Assembly: GCF_000425485.1 (NCBI RefSeq)
Contig: NZ_AUDN01000008.1
Coordinates: 1-64,000 of the forward strand
Reading direction: 5' to 3'
From: Flavobacterium tegetincola DSM 22377
Lineage (GTDB): Bacteria; Bacteroidota; Bacteroidia; Flavobacteriales; Flavobacteriaceae
Length of the DNA: 64,000 nucleotides
Below the pieces are notes generated by a model. The model ran no database searches. It worked only from the letters and a program-made list of their open reading frames with translations, and was not told the DNA's origin. A program made the position numbers and the translations under genes. Positions 42,067-50,905 of the stretch are shown here, in pieces; the first letter of the stretch is position 1; each line of letters opens with the position of its first letter.

Positions 42067-42852
42067 TTATTTTAATCCTTTGTTATGGGCTATTTTATAA
42101 TACAACGACGGACTGAACCACCAAAGCCAAAACAAAAACCGTTCGGCTTTAAGAATGAGAACGGATTTTTTGTTATTTGAAATTCCCTTCAAAATTTTTT
42201 CTGCACAGACGGAAACATGCATTCCCACCTGATTGTTTTCGTCCGTAGTTCCAAATTGACTTCCATTTCCGACTAAAGCATTGCGGGAAATTGGCGTATC
42301 AATCCTGCCTGGATATACGAGACAAATATGAATGTTGGTTTTATAAAATTCACATTGCAAGGTTTCCAAATACCCTTTTATAGCATGTTTTGAAGCACAA
42401 TATCCTGAACGTAAGGGAAAACCAATTAATCCAGCAATGCTACTAATTACTGTCATACTGCCTGAATTTTGCTTTTTGAAATACGGTAAAATCGATTGAG
42501 TCAATGCTACTGGAGCAAAATAGTTGATGTCCATTAGTTTTTTATAGACCTCCATTGAAGTTTGGTCCGCCAAAGAGCGTTGACTGATGCCGGCGCTTTG
42601 GATTACAAAATCAATTTTTCCCTCCAATTGCATTGCAGTATCAACTAACGAAGCAATTCCGTCCACTTCCAATAAGTTGTAAGGTAAAACATGTGTTTTG
42701 CAACTGAGTTCAGAAGCTAGATTTTCTAAAGCACTTGTAGTTGTAGAAGTCAGAATTAATATAGCATTTTGCTTGGCAAGTTGCACCGCTAATTCTTTAC
42801 CAATTCCTGAGGAAGCGCCCGTTATCCAAACAATCTTGTTTTTAAAATGCAT
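42067..42852 (-). CDS. Short-chain dehydrogenase/reductase
   Basis: This 261-residue SDR shows the cofactor loop TGASSGIG (about 11-18) with NADP-type surroundings. NYFAPVALTQSILPYF is near the mid-sheet, and the catalytic Ser (ISSIAG) and YCASKHA (Tyr-X-X-X-Lys) follow. The C-terminus is hydrophobic (FLFWLWWFSPSLYYKIAHN), suggesting membrane association as in ketosphinganine-type reductases. It overlaps the TIGR04283 gene by 11 bp and is followed by the VOC gene. Within this cluster it could reduce a sugar or lipid intermediate (inference). Confidence 0.88.
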   Translation of the reverse strand: MHFKNKIVWITGASSGIGKELAVQLAKQNAILILTSTTTSALENLASELSCKTHVLPYNLLEVDGIASLVDTAMQLEGKIDFVIQSAGISQRSLADQTSMEVYKKLMDINYFAPVALTQSILPYFKKQNSGSMTVISSIAGLIGFPLRSGYCASKHAIKGYLETLQCEFYKTNIHICLVYPGRIDTPISRNALVGNGSQFGTTDENNQVGMHVSVCAEKILKGISNNKKSVLILKAERFLFWLWWFSPSLYYKIAHNKGLK

Positions 42853-43546
42853 TTTTTCGGTAGCTTAGAAGTTCCTTATATTTTGAAACCATAGCATTTT
42901 GAGAAGCACCCTTTTTATACATTTTTACAATTTTTAAATTGGCTAACTGGACCGTCAAATAGGAATTTTGCTCGTATTTTCGAGCTGAAATTAAGGTTGA
43001 TTTCGGGATGAGTTTAAAATTACCGCGCTCCCAAAGTCGTTGGATAAAATCATAGTCTTCCATGATGAACATTTCTTCATTAAAACTTCCAATCTGATTC
43101 CAAAGTGTTTTTGTTATAAATATTCCTTGGTCGCCACCTCTAAAAAACAAGTAATTAAATCGGGTAAAAAAAGCGTTGATTTTTAATAAAAAACGATTGC
43201 TGTCAAATTGTGTTCTAAAACTCCCACAGTCATAATTTTTTGCAATAGCATTTTTTATCAATTCAAAGAAATAAGGATTTGGTAAGCTATCGGCATGGAC
43301 AAAAAAGTAAACGTCGCCTACGGCATTTTGAACTCCAAAATTCATTTGACCCGCTCTACCTTTCACTTCAGAAATAAGTGTTTTCACACCCAATTCCTTA
43401 GCAATTGCAATTGTTCCGTCAGTACTTGCACCATCAGAAATTATAATTTCATAATCCTGACCTTTAAGATTTTTTTGAAGATGTAAAATTATTTTCGCAA
43501 TAGACAACGCTTCATTAAAAGTAGGAATGATGATGGATAAATACAT
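42842..43546 (-). CDS. TIGR04283-family arsenosugar biosynthesis glycosyltransferase (GT2)
   Basis: This 234-residue GT-A enzyme starts SIIIPTFNEALSIAK. It carries VSDGASTDGT-like acceptor elements (IISDGASTDGTIAIAKELG), GRAGQMNFGVQNAVGDVYFFVHAD with the metal-type HAD motif, and a central RGGDQGIFI. This is the TIGR04283 pattern that accompanies ArsS. It probably transfers a sugar or glycerol unit during arsenosugar assembly (family-based inference). It lies 11 bp behind recQ and overlaps the SDR gene, so the minus-strand genes form one transcript. Confidence 0.92.
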   Translation of the reverse strand: MYLSIIIPTFNEALSIAKIILHLQKNLKGQDYEIIISDGASTDGTIAIAKELGVKTLISEVKGRAGQMNFGVQNAVGDVYFFVHADSLPNPYFFELIKNAIAKNYDCGSFRTQFDSNRFLLKINAFFTRFNYLFFRGGDQGIFITKTLWNQIGSFNEEMFIMEDYDFIQRLWERGNFKLIPKSTLISARKYEQNSYLTVQLANLKIVKMYKKGASQNAMVSKYKELLSYRKNAF

Positions 43547-43557
43547 AAACTAAGGTG

Positions 43558-45753
43558 TCAATTCGCCACTTCGCTGATGAACTTTATACGCATCAAACGC
43601 AATTCCTCAGTATCAAAATCGCCGTCAAATTCGATCAATGCATTTTTTATACTGTCGGATTCCGATTCCATATAATATTCAAAGATTTGCTCTTGCTGTT
43701 CATCGTCTAGCAAATCATCGATATAATATTTAATGTTGAGTTTTGTACCTGAATACACAATCATTTCCATTTCTTTCAATAATGCATCCATTTCCAAACC
43801 TTTTGCTTTTGCAATGTCGTTCAGCGATAGTTTCCTATCGATGTTTTGAATGATATACAACTTATTGGCTGAATTTACTCCAGTTGATTTTACAACCAAA
43901 TCATCCGGTCGGACAATATCATTTTCCTCTACATATCGAGCGATAAGTTCAGCAAATTCTTTTCCGTATTTCTTGGCTTTTCCTTCTCCAACTCCATGAA
44001 TACTTCCTAATTCGGTAATTGAAACTGGGTATTTGAGCGCCATATCTTCTAACGAAGGATCTTGAAACACTACAAAAGGAGGAACGCCTAGTTTTTTTGA
44101 AACTTTTTTACGTAAATCTTTCAACATGGTCATCAGCACTTCATCAGCTATTCCAGACGTTTTAGATGCCGTGACAATAGTAGCATCTTCCTTCTCATTG
44201 TATTCATGGTCTTCCGACATCATAAACGAAACAGGATTATCGATGTACTGAAGTCCTTTTTCAGTCACTTTTAAAATACCATAAGTTTCAATGTCTTTGG
44301 AAAGGTAATTCTCAACCAATACTTGGCGAATCAATGCCATCCAATGCCGCTCTTCCATTCCCGCACCAACACCAAAAAATGCTTGAGCGTCCGTTCTATG
44401 GGCTTTTATGGTAGCGTTAATTTTTCCAACTAATGTATAGACAATTTCTTTTGACTTGTATAGATGTTTGGTGTCGCGCACCACTTTAAGCAGTTTGACC
44501 ACTTCATCTTTCGCTTCTTTTTTACTTTTTGGATTCCGAACATTGTCGTCCATATCGGCACCTTCTCCGGTTTCTGAACTAAATTCTTCACCGAAATAGT
44601 GCAATAGAAACTTCCGTCTTGACATTGAAGTTTCGGCATAAGCCACCACTTCTTGCAGTAATGCAAAACCAATTTCTTGTTCTGCAACTGGTTTTCCTGA
44701 CATGAATTTTTCTAATTTTTCAACATCTTTATAGGAATAGTAAGCCAAACAATGGCCTTCACCACCGTCTCGACCGGCACGTCCTGTTTCTTGGTAATAA
44801 CTTTCTAATGATTTAGGAATATCATGGTGAATTACAAAACGCACATCGGGTTTGTCAATTCCCATTCCAAAAGCGATCGTTGCCACAACTACATCCACGT
44901 CTTCCATCAAGAACATATCTTGATGACGGGCTCTCGTTTTTGCATCTAAACCGGCATGGTACGGAACTGCACTAATCCCATTGACTTGCAAAACTTGTGC
45001 AACAGCTTCCACTTTTTTACGACTCAAGCAATAAATAATTCCCGATTTTCCTTTATGCAGTTTGATGAAACGGATGATATCCGATTCTACATTTTTGGTT
45101 TTGGTACGAACTTCGTAATATAAATTCGGACGATTAAAAGACGCTTTGAATGTATTGGCATTTGGCATATCCAAATTTTTCAAGATGTCTTCTTGCACCT
45201 TTGGAGTTGCCGTAGCCGTCAATCCTATAATTGCTACGTCGCCCAATTGCTTAATTATATGACGTAAATTCCTGTATTCTGGTCGGAAATCATGACCCCA
45301 TTCTGAAATACAATGTGCTTCATCAATGGCCACAAAAGAGATGGTCACCGTTTTTAAAAATTCAACATATTCAAGTTTTGTTAAAGATTCTGGAGCTACG
45401 TATAAAAGTTTGGTAATTCCAGAAGTAATATCACGCTTGACTTGCGCAATTTCTGTTTTTGTCAAAGATGAGTTCAATACATGCGCTACTCCGGGATCTG
45501 AAGAAAGACTCCGGATGGCATCAACCTGATTTTTCATCAATGCAATTAAAGGAGAAACAACAATAGCTGTTCCGTCTTTAATTAAAGCAGGCAATTGGTA
45601 ACATAATGATTTACCCCCACCTGTAGGCATAATTACAAAGGTATTAATATCTTGAATAATACTTTTTATAACTTGTTCCTGTAAACCTTTGAATTGGTTG
45701 AAACCAAAATACTTCTTTAACTCCTTATGGATATCAATTTCGCTTGAATTCAT
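43558..45753 (-). CDS. RecQ-family helicase lacking the zinc-binding cysteines
   Basis: This 731-residue protein has intact helicase motifs (MPTGGGKS, DEAH in AIDEAHCISEWGHDFRP, GLTATATP, QETGRAGRDGG), an RQC-like winged helix, HRDC (about 545-620) and a C-terminal HTH region. Where other RecQ proteins carry four zinc ligands it reads SRRKFLLHYFGEEFSSETGE followed by GADMDDNVRNP, so all four cysteines are gone. The acidic linker suggests a different way of stabilising the hinge; relatives with the same change appear common in flavobacteria. Three arsenosugar-cluster genes follow on the same strand at short spacing. Confidence 0.93.
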   Translation of the reverse strand: MNSSEIDIHKELKKYFGFNQFKGLQEQVIKSIIQDINTFVIMPTGGGKSLCYQLPALIKDGTAIVVSPLIALMKNQVDAIRSLSSDPGVAHVLNSSLTKTEIAQVKRDITSGITKLLYVAPESLTKLEYVEFLKTVTISFVAIDEAHCISEWGHDFRPEYRNLRHIIKQLGDVAIIGLTATATPKVQEDILKNLDMPNANTFKASFNRPNLYYEVRTKTKNVESDIIRFIKLHKGKSGIIYCLSRKKVEAVAQVLQVNGISAVPYHAGLDAKTRARHQDMFLMEDVDVVVATIAFGMGIDKPDVRFVIHHDIPKSLESYYQETGRAGRDGGEGHCLAYYSYKDVEKLEKFMSGKPVAEQEIGFALLQEVVAYAETSMSRRKFLLHYFGEEFSSETGEGADMDDNVRNPKSKKEAKDEVVKLLKVVRDTKHLYKSKEIVYTLVGKINATIKAHRTDAQAFFGVGAGMEERHWMALIRQVLVENYLSKDIETYGILKVTEKGLQYIDNPVSFMMSEDHEYNEKEDATIVTASKTSGIADEVLMTMLKDLRKKVSKKLGVPPFVVFQDPSLEDMALKYPVSITELGSIHGVGEGKAKKYGKEFAELIARYVEENDIVRPDDLVVKSTGVNSANKLYIIQNIDRKLSLNDIAKAKGLEMDALLKEMEMIVYSGTKLNIKYYIDDLLDDEQQEQIFEYYMESESDSIKNALIEFDGDFDTEELRLMRIKFISEVAN

Positions 45754-45775
45754 TCTTTATTAAGTGTATTTTATA

Positions 45776-45783
45776 TAAATTTG
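45776..45783 (+). promoter_or_regulatory. Candidate -7 box of the kdsD-tatC operon
   Basis: TAAATTTG fits TAnnTTTG. It lies inside the long open frame that starts at 45744, which argues that the true start is the TTG at 45840. Confidence 0.55.
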
Positions 45784-45839
45784 CAGAACATAAAGATAGT
45801 ACTTTCTTTTACACCAACAAATATAATAACTATTCTATT

Positions 45840-46805
45840 TTGAATTCATCTGAAACGATTAAGGCCACTGCAAAAAAGACGATAAGCACTGAAAGCAAAG
45901 CCATTATACAACTGCTTGATTTTATTAATGACGATTTTGTTAAAAGTGTTGACCTAATCTTACAAACAAAGGGTCGACTTATAGTAACTGGAATAGGAAA
46001 AAGTGCCATAATTGCTCAAAAAATTGTGGCAACTATGAATTCTACCGGAACACCTTCTATGTTCCTTCATGCATCAGAAGCGATACATGGCGACCTAGGA
46101 ATGGTGCAGCCGCAAGACATCATAATTTGCATCTCAAAAAGTGGAAACAGTCCAGAAATAAAGGTCTTGGTCCCGATTATCCAACGCTTTGGAAATATTC
46201 TCATCGCCATGACGGGAAATAGGACTTCTTTTTTAGCAAAAGGTGCTAATTATGTTTTAGATACCACCGTAGAAGAAGAAGCTTGTCCGTTAAATTTGGC
46301 GCCAACATCCAGCACCACAGCTCAATTGGTTATGGGGGATGCAGTAGCAGTGTGCTTAATGGAATTGCGTAATTTTAAAAGCGAAGATTTTGCAAAGTAC
46401 CATCCTGGTGGCGCTTTGGGCAAGAAGTTATTACTTCAGGTAAAAGATATGTTGGAACATTCATTAAAACCAATGGTTGGCCCAGACACTTCTGTAAAAC
46501 AAGCGATTTTTGAAATTTCAGAAAAAAGATTGGGTGTTACAGCGGTTATTGACCACGGAAAAGTAATTGGTATTATTACCGATGGAGACATCCGAAGAAT
46601 GTTAAATGAACGGGATTCAATTACGGGATTAACAGCAAAGGACATTATGACCAAAAATCCAAAAATGGTAAAAGCCTCAGACATGGTGGTAGACGCCTTG
46701 AATATTTTAGAAGATTTTTCAATTACACAACTCGTTGTTTTAGACGGGGAAGAATATAAAGGTATCTTGCACCTGCACGATATTTTAAAAGAAGGAATTG
46801 TATAA
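45840..46805 (+). CDS. kdsD: Arabinose-5-phosphate isomerase, KdsD/KpsF family
   Basis: The TTG at 45840 (start NSSETIKATAKKTI) gives 321 residues, the normal family length; the ATG at 45744 would place the promoter box inside the gene. An SIS domain (GIGKSAIIAQKIVATMNSTG, then ISKSGNSPE) is followed by two CBS domains (from about 205; TDGDIRRML). The enzyme makes arabinose-5-phosphate for Kdo and LPS core synthesis. Its stop overlaps the tatC start by one base, and envelope genes follow. Confidence 0.93.
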   Translation: MNSSETIKATAKKTISTESKAIIQLLDFINDDFVKSVDLILQTKGRLIVTGIGKSAIIAQKIVATMNSTGTPSMFLHASEAIHGDLGMVQPQDIIICISKSGNSPEIKVLVPIIQRFGNILIAMTGNRTSFLAKGANYVLDTTVEEEACPLNLAPTSSTTAQLVMGDAVAVCLMELRNFKSEDFAKYHPGGALGKKLLLQVKDMLEHSLKPMVGPDTSVKQAIFEISEKRLGVTAVIDHGKVIGIITDGDIRRMLNERDSITGLTAKDIMTKNPKMVKASDMVVDALNILEDFSITQLVVLDGEEYKGILHLHDILKEGIV

Positions 46806-47620
46806 TGGCAAAGAAAAACACGGGCGAAATGTCCTTTTTAGATCATCTTGAAGTATTGCGTTGGGTTTTAATTCGAAGCACAATAGCCATACTTGTAGGT
46901 GCGGCAATAGCTTATAATTACAGTGATTTTATTTTTGATGTTGTTATTTTCGGCCCAAAAAGTGCTGATTTCGTAACCTATCAATTTTTCTGCGATATGG
47001 CTACCAAATATGGCTTGGACCAAAGTTTTTGCATTACCGAACTTCCCTTTACCATTCAAAACAGAACTATGGAAGGACAGTTTTCCATGTTAATTTGGAC
47101 TTCTGTAACCGCCGGTTTCATCATAGCGTTCCCCTTTATTTTATGGGAATTATGGAAATTTGTAGGTCCAGCTTTATACGAAAAAGAGAAGAAGAACATT
47201 AAATATTTTATCTTCCTAGCTTCGCTCCTATTTTTTATTGGAGTTGCTTTTGGCTATTTTGTATTGGTTCCATTGTCCATCAATTTCTTATCTAACCTGA
47301 CCATCAGTAGTCAGGTGCAAAATCAAATTGATATTGACTCCTATATTGGTTTAGTAAAATCCACTTCTTTAGCAACAGGATTGGTTTTTGAATTGCCTAT
47401 TATTATTTATTTTTTATCCCGAATTGGACTTGTTACTCCAAAGTTTTTGCGCGATTACCGCAAATATGCTTATGTTATCATATTGATTATTGCCGCAATT
47501 GTAACACCGCCGGACATCATTAGTCAAATGATTGTAACTATTCCACTAATTATTTTATACGAAATAAGTATTTTTATTTCCAAAATTGTCAATAAAAACA
47601 GAGACGCTAAAACAGTTTAA
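46805..47620 (+). CDS. tatC: Sec-independent protein translocase subunit TatC
   Basis: This 271-residue protein has six membrane helices with the TatC signatures EMSFLDHLEVLRWVLIRS at the N-terminus, FPFILWELWKFVGPALYEKE in the middle, and ELPIIIYFLSRIGLVTPKFL and VTPPDIISQ near the end. It recognises twin-arginine signal peptides. A roughly 35-residue loop with two Cys (FCDMATKYGLDQSFC) between helices 1 and 2 is an insert common in Bacteroidota. It is the middle gene of a kdsD-tatC-CMD run. Confidence 0.96.
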   Translation: MAKKNTGEMSFLDHLEVLRWVLIRSTIAILVGAAIAYNYSDFIFDVVIFGPKSADFVTYQFFCDMATKYGLDQSFCITELPFTIQNRTMEGQFSMLIWTSVTAGFIIAFPFILWELWKFVGPALYEKEKKNIKYFIFLASLLFFIGVAFGYFVLVPLSINFLSNLTISSQVQNQIDIDSYIGLVKSTSLATGLVFELPIIIYFLSRIGLVTPKFLRDYRKYAYVIILIIAAIVTPPDIISQMIVTIPLIILYEISIFISKIVNKNRDAKTV

Positions 47621-47622
47621 TT

Positions 47623-47973
47623 ATGAGTGATGTTGTAAAAGAATTCAATGACTACCGTCAAAAAATGAATGAGAAATTATTGGCTGACAATAATAAAATC
47701 ATCAAACGTATTTTTAATTTGGACACAAATGCTTACGCACCTGGAGCTTTGGATGTAAAAACCAAAGAGCTCCTAGGTTTAGTTGCTTCCGCAGTTTTAA
47801 GGTGTGATGATTGCGTAAAATACCATTTGGAAACAAGTCACAAAGAAGGCGTAACAAAAGATGAGGTAATGGAAGCTTTAGGAATTGCCACTTTAGTAGG
47901 CGGAACCATTGTTGTACCGCATTTGAGAAGAGCTTACGAATTTTGGGAAGCTTTAGAAGAAAGTGCTCAATAA
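47623..47973 (+). CDS. Carboxymuconolactone decarboxylase/AhpD-family protein
   Basis: This 116-residue protein has the AhpD fold with the redox motif CDDCVKYHLETS (CxxC plus His) after LGLVASAVLR, and the C-terminal GIATLVGGTIVVPHLRRA. Such proteins act as thiol peroxidases or disulfide reductases; the partner is unknown. It lies 2 bp behind tatC. It is a different subfamily from the arsenosugar-associated protein at 38054. Confidence 0.9.
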   Translation: MSDVVKEFNDYRQKMNEKLLADNNKIIKRIFNLDTNAYAPGALDVKTKELLGLVASAVLRCDDCVKYHLETSHKEGVTKDEVMEALGIATLVGGTIVVPHLRRAYEFWEALEESAQ

Positions 47974-48201
47974 TCAGGTTTTTTAGGTAAGAGTTTTAGG
48001 TTGTAAGTTATAGGCTATAGGTTTTTGAATCGATTTTATTAAAACTATTAAGTTGCTCTAAGATCGTTCTTCAATGCTCTGTGTTCTATGCCTTACATTC
48101 TTTTCACTATATTCTCCTACCCTAATCCAAATTTGAAGTTAAATGAATTCGATACAAAAATGTAATTCGTTTCTTTGTAAAACATAATAAATTCAGCACA
48201 C
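47974..48201. other. Intergenic region before lptB
   Basis: No gene is seen. The first part is a TAGGT/TATAGG-rich low-complexity stretch (47985-48030), and the rest is ordinary A+T-rich sequence that must hold the lptB promoter. No exact TAnnTTTG box is found. Confidence 0.4.
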
Positions 48202-48942
48202 ATGAAGTTAAGAGCCGAAAATTTAATTAAAACCTACAAAGGCAGAAGCGTTGTAAAAGGTATTTCTGTAGAAGTAAATCAAGGTGAAATTGTAGGACTT
48301 TTGGGACCAAATGGTGCTGGAAAAACCACTTCCTTCTATATGATTGTGGGATTGGTAAAACCAAATTCTGGAAATATATTTTTAGATGATATGAATATTA
48401 CCGATTTTCCAATGTACAAAAGAGCCCAGTATGGCATTGGTTATTTGGCCCAAGAAGCATCGGTTTTTAGGAAATTAAGTATTGAAGACAATATATTAAG
48501 CGTTTTGCAATTAACAAAGTTATCTAAGGACGAACAAATTGCCAAAATGGAGTCGCTGATCGAAGAATTCAGCTTGGAACACATCCGTACCAATCGTGGT
48601 GATTTACTTTCTGGAGGTGAACGTCGGCGAACAGAAATTGCTAGAGCTTTAGCAACTGACCCCAAATTCATCTTGTTAGACGAACCTTTTGCCGGTGTAG
48701 ATCCTGTTGCCGTGGAAGACATTCAACGAATTGTAGCACAATTGAAAAATAAGAATATTGGTATTTTAATAACCGACCACAACGTACAAGAAACACTTGC
48801 CATTACCGACAAAACGTACCTTATGTTTGAAGGAGGAATCCTGAAGGCGGGCGTTCCCGAAGAATTAGTGCAGGACGAAATGGTTCGACGCGTCTATTTA
48901 GGTCAGAACTTCGAATTGCGTAAAAAGAAATTAGAGTTTTAA
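48202..48942 (+). CDS. lptB: LPS export ABC transporter ATP-binding protein LptB
   Basis: This 246-residue ATPase matches LptB in length and motifs: Walker [10 protein letters not shown] (about 35-43), Q-loop [14 protein letters not shown], signature LSGGERRR, Walker [14 protein letters not shown], and H-loop TDHNVQET. The [14 protein letters not shown] segment is diagnostic for LptB. It powers the LptFGC bridge that moves LPS to the outer membrane. A 228-bp gap without a clear promoter separates it from the preceding gene. Confidence 0.96.
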   Translation: MKLRAENLIKTYKGRSVVKGISVEVNQGEIVGLLGPNGAGKTTSFYMIVGLVKPNSGNIFLDDMNITDFPMYKRAQYGIGYLAQEASVFRKLSIEDNILSVLQLTKLSKDEQIAKMESLIEEFSLEHIRTNRGDLLSGGERRRTEIARALATDPKFILLDEPFAGVDPVAVEDIQRIVAQLKNKNIGILITDHNVQETLAITDKTYLMFEGGILKAGVPEELVQDEMVRRVYLGQNFELRKKKLEF

Positions 48943-49024
48943 GCGACTGACATTCAATTTTGGTGTTTCATTTTAATGAAGACAAAACGCTATTTAAGAA
49001 TAATCCTTACGAAAACACGAATCA

Positions 49025-49063
49025 AACACCTCAATTATTATTTATAATTGAGGTGTTTTTTTT
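49025..49063 (+). terminator. Intrinsic terminator
   Basis: ACACCTCAATTAT (26-38 of this block) pairs perfectly with ATAATTGAGGTGT, followed by T8. It ends lptB, 82 bp behind its stop. Confidence 0.85.
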
Positions 49064-49222
49064 ATGATAATTTTATTTAGGACAAACCACTATAATCTGT
49101 GGCACTTTTATAAATTTATTCAGAAAAATAATTACATTCGAAGTAACTTTTTTTTGCGAAATCTAAATAAGTTTTACTATTTTCACACAATATTTACAAA
49201 CTGTTTGTTAAAACATATTTTT

Positions 49223-50749
49223 ATGCTTAGAAAACTCCTCACCTTTTCCTTCCTATTGATTCAGTTCTGTGTCCTAGCACAAAGTAAAGTAGTCACTATT
49301 TTAGATGCAAGTACGGGCGAAAACATTCCCTATGCCAATATAAAAGTAGGAACAGAAATTAATACTGTTTCAAATAGTGAAGGGAAATTTACCCTCGTAG
49401 CCACTGAAGCAGACAACCAGAAAGCGATACTTGTTTCTTACATCGGTTATGAATCTCAACAGTTAACGGTAAAGAAATTGGAGCAACAAAATTTCATAAT
49501 CAAGCTGATTCCTGCTATTTACGAATTGAGTGACGTTAATGTTACTGATAAGAAAGAGGACGCCAATTCCATTATGGCAAAAGTTAAAGCAAATATAAAT
49601 GAAAATTACATTGCATCAGACACGCCTTTAAAAAACACCGTATTCCTGCGCGAAGAGTCTAATTTTAAAGCGAAGCAATTAAAAATCGAAGTCGAAAAAT
49701 CATCTGGATTCTCTAAAAGTAAATTGAAAGATGTAAACACTGAAATTTCAAATTACATTGCCCAAACAACGAAAAACCCACCACGTGAGTTTAAAGATTT
49801 CCTTGGCGATTACAGCTCGAAGTTGACTAAAAAAGAGGGTAAATCTGTTATTTCTAATAAACTAAATGTGCTCAAAGCAACAACCATTAAAGACCAAAAC
49901 AGATCAAGTTCTATAGATGAGTTAGAAAAAACCACCTCAAATTTATTTCTAAAACACCTAGATACTACCAAATTTTACAGGGTAAAAAGTGGCTGGATTG
50001 GATCTAGAGACACCGTATCGTTTAGCAAAAGTTTCAACGAAAAGAAGAAAAAGGAAAATAAAAAACCAGAGCCGAAAAATGTGACTGGTGCAAAATCTTC
50101 TTTGACTGAATTACAAAGTGAACTGCATCCTGCTTATGGCGCGGTAACCGAATTTATGCGAAACACGGATTGGTACACCTACACTTCTGATGGTGCAATT
50201 TTTACAGCAGATTATAAATTAGTATATGTAATTAAATTTAAACCTAAAAAAAGCAAAGCCTCTTACGAAGGCACAATGTACGTTTCTGAAAACGACTATG
50301 CTGTAGTGAAAGCCAATTACGCCTTAGCACCAGGAAAAACACTTTCTGGAATTAATTTAAAATTACTTTTGGGAATTAAATTCAGGAATAATGTGAGTCG
50401 AGGAACGCTCATTTACAAAGAAAATCCTGAAACAAATAAGTACTATTTGCACTACGCAAATAAGGAAAACGGCCAGTATTTTTATGTAAATAGGCCTTTA
50501 AAATTTATTGAATTGACAGAAGGCGACGGTGATGTTTTGGCGCTAGACATAAAAGCTGAAGGACAAATTTTAAACAAAACAGAGTATTTGAACTTAAATC
50601 AAAAAGAAATTACAGCTGCTGAATTTGAACAAATCAAGGAAGTAGATTTCAAATACCTGAATTTAAGAAAATATGACCCAAATATATATAAAGAATTTAC
50701 GGTGATTGAACCTAACGAAGAGATGAAACAGTTTTTAATTCAAGACTAA
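49223..50749 (+). CDS. Secreted carboxypeptidase-like-domain protein of DUF5686 type
   Basis: The ATG at 49223 opens a signal peptide (MLRKLLTFSFLLIQF, ending VLAQ), giving 508 residues; the longer frame from 49064 starts inside the previous terminator's flank. Residues about 20-105 are a carboxypeptidase-like regulatory (CarboxypepD_reg) beta-sandwich (GENIPYANIKVG, VSYIGYESQQL). The remaining 400 residues are beta-rich with a Lys-rich loop near 275 and resemble the shorter DUF5686-related outer-membrane proteins. The function is unknown; an outer-membrane location is likely. Confidence 0.78.
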   Translation: MLRKLLTFSFLLIQFCVLAQSKVVTILDASTGENIPYANIKVGTEINTVSNSEGKFTLVATEADNQKAILVSYIGYESQQLTVKKLEQQNFIIKLIPAIYELSDVNVTDKKEDANSIMAKVKANINENYIASDTPLKNTVFLREESNFKAKQLKIEVEKSSGFSKSKLKDVNTEISNYIAQTTKNPPREFKDFLGDYSSKLTKKEGKSVISNKLNVLKATTIKDQNRSSSIDELEKTTSNLFLKHLDTTKFYRVKSGWIGSRDTVSFSKSFNEKKKKENKKPEPKNVTGAKSSLTELQSELHPAYGAVTEFMRNTDWYTYTSDGAIFTADYKLVYVIKFKPKKSKASYEGTMYVSENDYAVVKANYALAPGKTLSGINLKLLLGIKFRNNVSRGTLIYKENPETNKYYLHYANKENGQYFYVNRPLKFIELTEGDGDVLALDIKAEGQILNKTEYLNLNQKEITAAEFEQIKEVDFKYLNLRKYDPNIYKEFTVIEPNEEMKQFLIQD

Positions 50750-50811
50750 CTTTTAATTAAAATAGTGTGATTTTAAAGTAGTAAAACATACATCAAAAGC
50801 ACCTTCATTTA

Positions 50812-50862
50812 AAATATCCCGTTCATCTGGCGAAATTATTTCAGCAGGTGAACGGGATATTT
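50812..50862. terminator. Hairpin between convergent genes
   Basis: AAATATCCCGTTCA pairs with TGAACGGGATATTT (14 bp) around a 23-nt loop. T-runs are short, but the position between two convergent genes fits a shared terminator. Confidence 0.5.
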
Positions 50863-50905
50863 CTAGAATTATTATATGTAACAATTTATTTTGAAATTGA
50901 AATCT

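Noticed and set aside
36400..43546. Classical arsenic-resistance operon
   Set aside because: No arsR, arsB/acr3, arsC or arsM was found; the genes fit biosynthesis around ArsS instead.
45744..45839. N-terminal extension of KdsD from the ATG at 45744
   Set aside because: It contains the -7 box, overlaps the divergent recQ start, and adds 32 residues not seen in the family; the TTG at 45840 fits the family start.
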